Positions 63,571-64,000 of a DNA stretch of 64,000 bases are shown here, one piece after another. Where the stretch lies: positions 62,001 through 126,000 of the forward strand of contig NZ_FZPD01000005.1 in assembly GCF_900188325.1 (NCBI RefSeq), written 5' to 3'. Numbering within the stretch: position 1 is the first letter of the stretch; the number at the start of each line of letters is the position of its first letter. Both the position numbers and the translations under genes were made by a program. Source of the stretch: Ekhidna lutea. Lineage in GTDB: Bacteria; Bacteroidota; Bacteroidia; Cytophagales; Cyclobacteriaceae. The notes under the pieces are model-generated. The model searched no databases. It saw only the letters and a list, made by a program, of their open reading frames with translations, and was not told the DNA's origin.

Positions 63571-64000
63571 ATGAAGAAAATACTCACCTTGATATTAGCC
63601 TGCTTATATGTCTCATGGCTAATTGCTCAGCAAAGGACAGAAGCTGATACAATTGCCACCAACGATGGAGAAGTGATCATTCAACCCATCTTACATGGAA
63701 CATTGGTTCTTTCATGGAATGATCAGACTATATATATAGATCCTTATGGTGGAGCTGAACGATTTGAAGGATTAGCAGACCCAACGCTCATCTTAATTAC
63801 AGATATTCATGGGGATCATTTAAATCAAAAGACGCTCGATGCTTTGGATACGGAAAGAGCGCAGTTTATTACTCCTCTGGCAGTAAAGGAGAAATTACCT
63901 GAAGAAATGAAACGAAGAACTGCTGCGATCGAAAATGGCCAGACAATTGTTTTTGAGGGAATTGAAATATTAGCAATCCCCATGTACAATTTACCAGAAA
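63571..64000 (+). CDS. Secreted metallo-beta-lactamase-fold hydrolase (3' end cut by window)
   Basis: About 143 N-terminal residues are visible, and the frame is open at the right edge. A signal peptide (MKKILTLILACLYVSWLIA, cleavage before QQRTEA) is followed by an MBL-fold start: GTLVLSWNDQTIYIDPYGG, then LILITDIHGDHLNQKTLD, which contains the D-x-H-x-D-H type zinc motif (HGDH) with the first His replaced by Asp. It resembles the small YtnP/UPF0173-like MBL hydrolases found secreted in Bacteroidota. Substrate unknown. An in-frame ATG at 63559 is an alternative start. Confidence 0.8.
   Translation, partial: MKKILTLILACLYVSWLIAQQRTEADTIATNDGEVIIQPILHGTLVLSWNDQTIYIDPYGGAERFEGLADPTLILITDIHGDHLNQKTLDALDTERAQFITPLAVKEKLPEEMKRRTAAIENGQTIVFEGIEILAIPMYNLPE

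Overview
The window looks like a chromosomal segment of a gliding or surface-motile marine-type Bacteroidota, most likely Cytophagales. The reasons are the gld ABC transporter genes, PorP/SprF-type and OmpA/PD40-type type IX secretion (T9SS) proteins, several T9SS C-terminal sorting domains, promoter boxes of the Bacteroidota TAnnTTTG type, few Shine-Dalgarno sequences, and a type III glutamine synthetase. The genus is not determined. I found no tRNA, rRNA, CRISPR array or transposase.

Layout. 1-4.3 kb: the end of a Na+-translocating NADH:quinone reductase operon (nqrA partial, nqrB-E), closed by a strong terminator with no nqrF behind nqrE. 4.3-12.4 kb: two paralogous small outer-membrane barrels, a DUF547 protein, a CPBP-like membrane protein with altered active-site residues, a small orphan gene, a GNAT enzyme, an ECF sigma factor with a membrane partner, a nitronate monooxygenase-like enzyme, a cupin and a FAD dehydrogenase.

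12.5-20.8 kb: a four-gene surface/secretion cassette. It encodes a 1311-aa fibre-like protein with a 105-bp tandem repeat array, a T9SS type B sorting-domain protein, a PorP/SprF homologue, and a TPR-PD40-OmpA-LysM protein resembling PorE. A convergent secreted TPR-CHAT (caspase-like) protein ends inside the last gene. 23.8-30.0 kb: an FMN reductase, then gldA-gldF-gldG plus a DUF4340-type gene, then dnaN.

30.0-39.2 kb: a lipoprotein gene flanked by 74-bp direct repeats derived from the tail of a GNAT gene, then topA, a SixA-like phosphatase abutting an arginase-family gene, and an unnamed secreted family present as a short and a long paralogue around an antisense TlpA-type thioredoxin gene. 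39.3-57.5 kb: two giant secreted proteins (3081 and 2868 aa), the first a repetitive beta-rich putative adhesin, the second dominated by Ca2+-binding thrombospondin type 3 repeats. Both end in the same kind of module plus a T9SS type A sorting domain. 57.5-64 kb: rsmE, type III glutamine synthetase, an FtsX/MacB-type permease, a cyclophilin and the start of a metallo-beta-lactamase-fold protein.

The main theme is cell-surface secretion and adhesion. About 30 kb encodes T9SS cargo, T9SS-linked membrane proteins or the Gld transporter. The candidates I would follow first are the fibre/type B/PorP/PorE-like cassette with its adjacent CHAT protein, and the unnamed paralogous secreted family at 35.8-38.8 kb.
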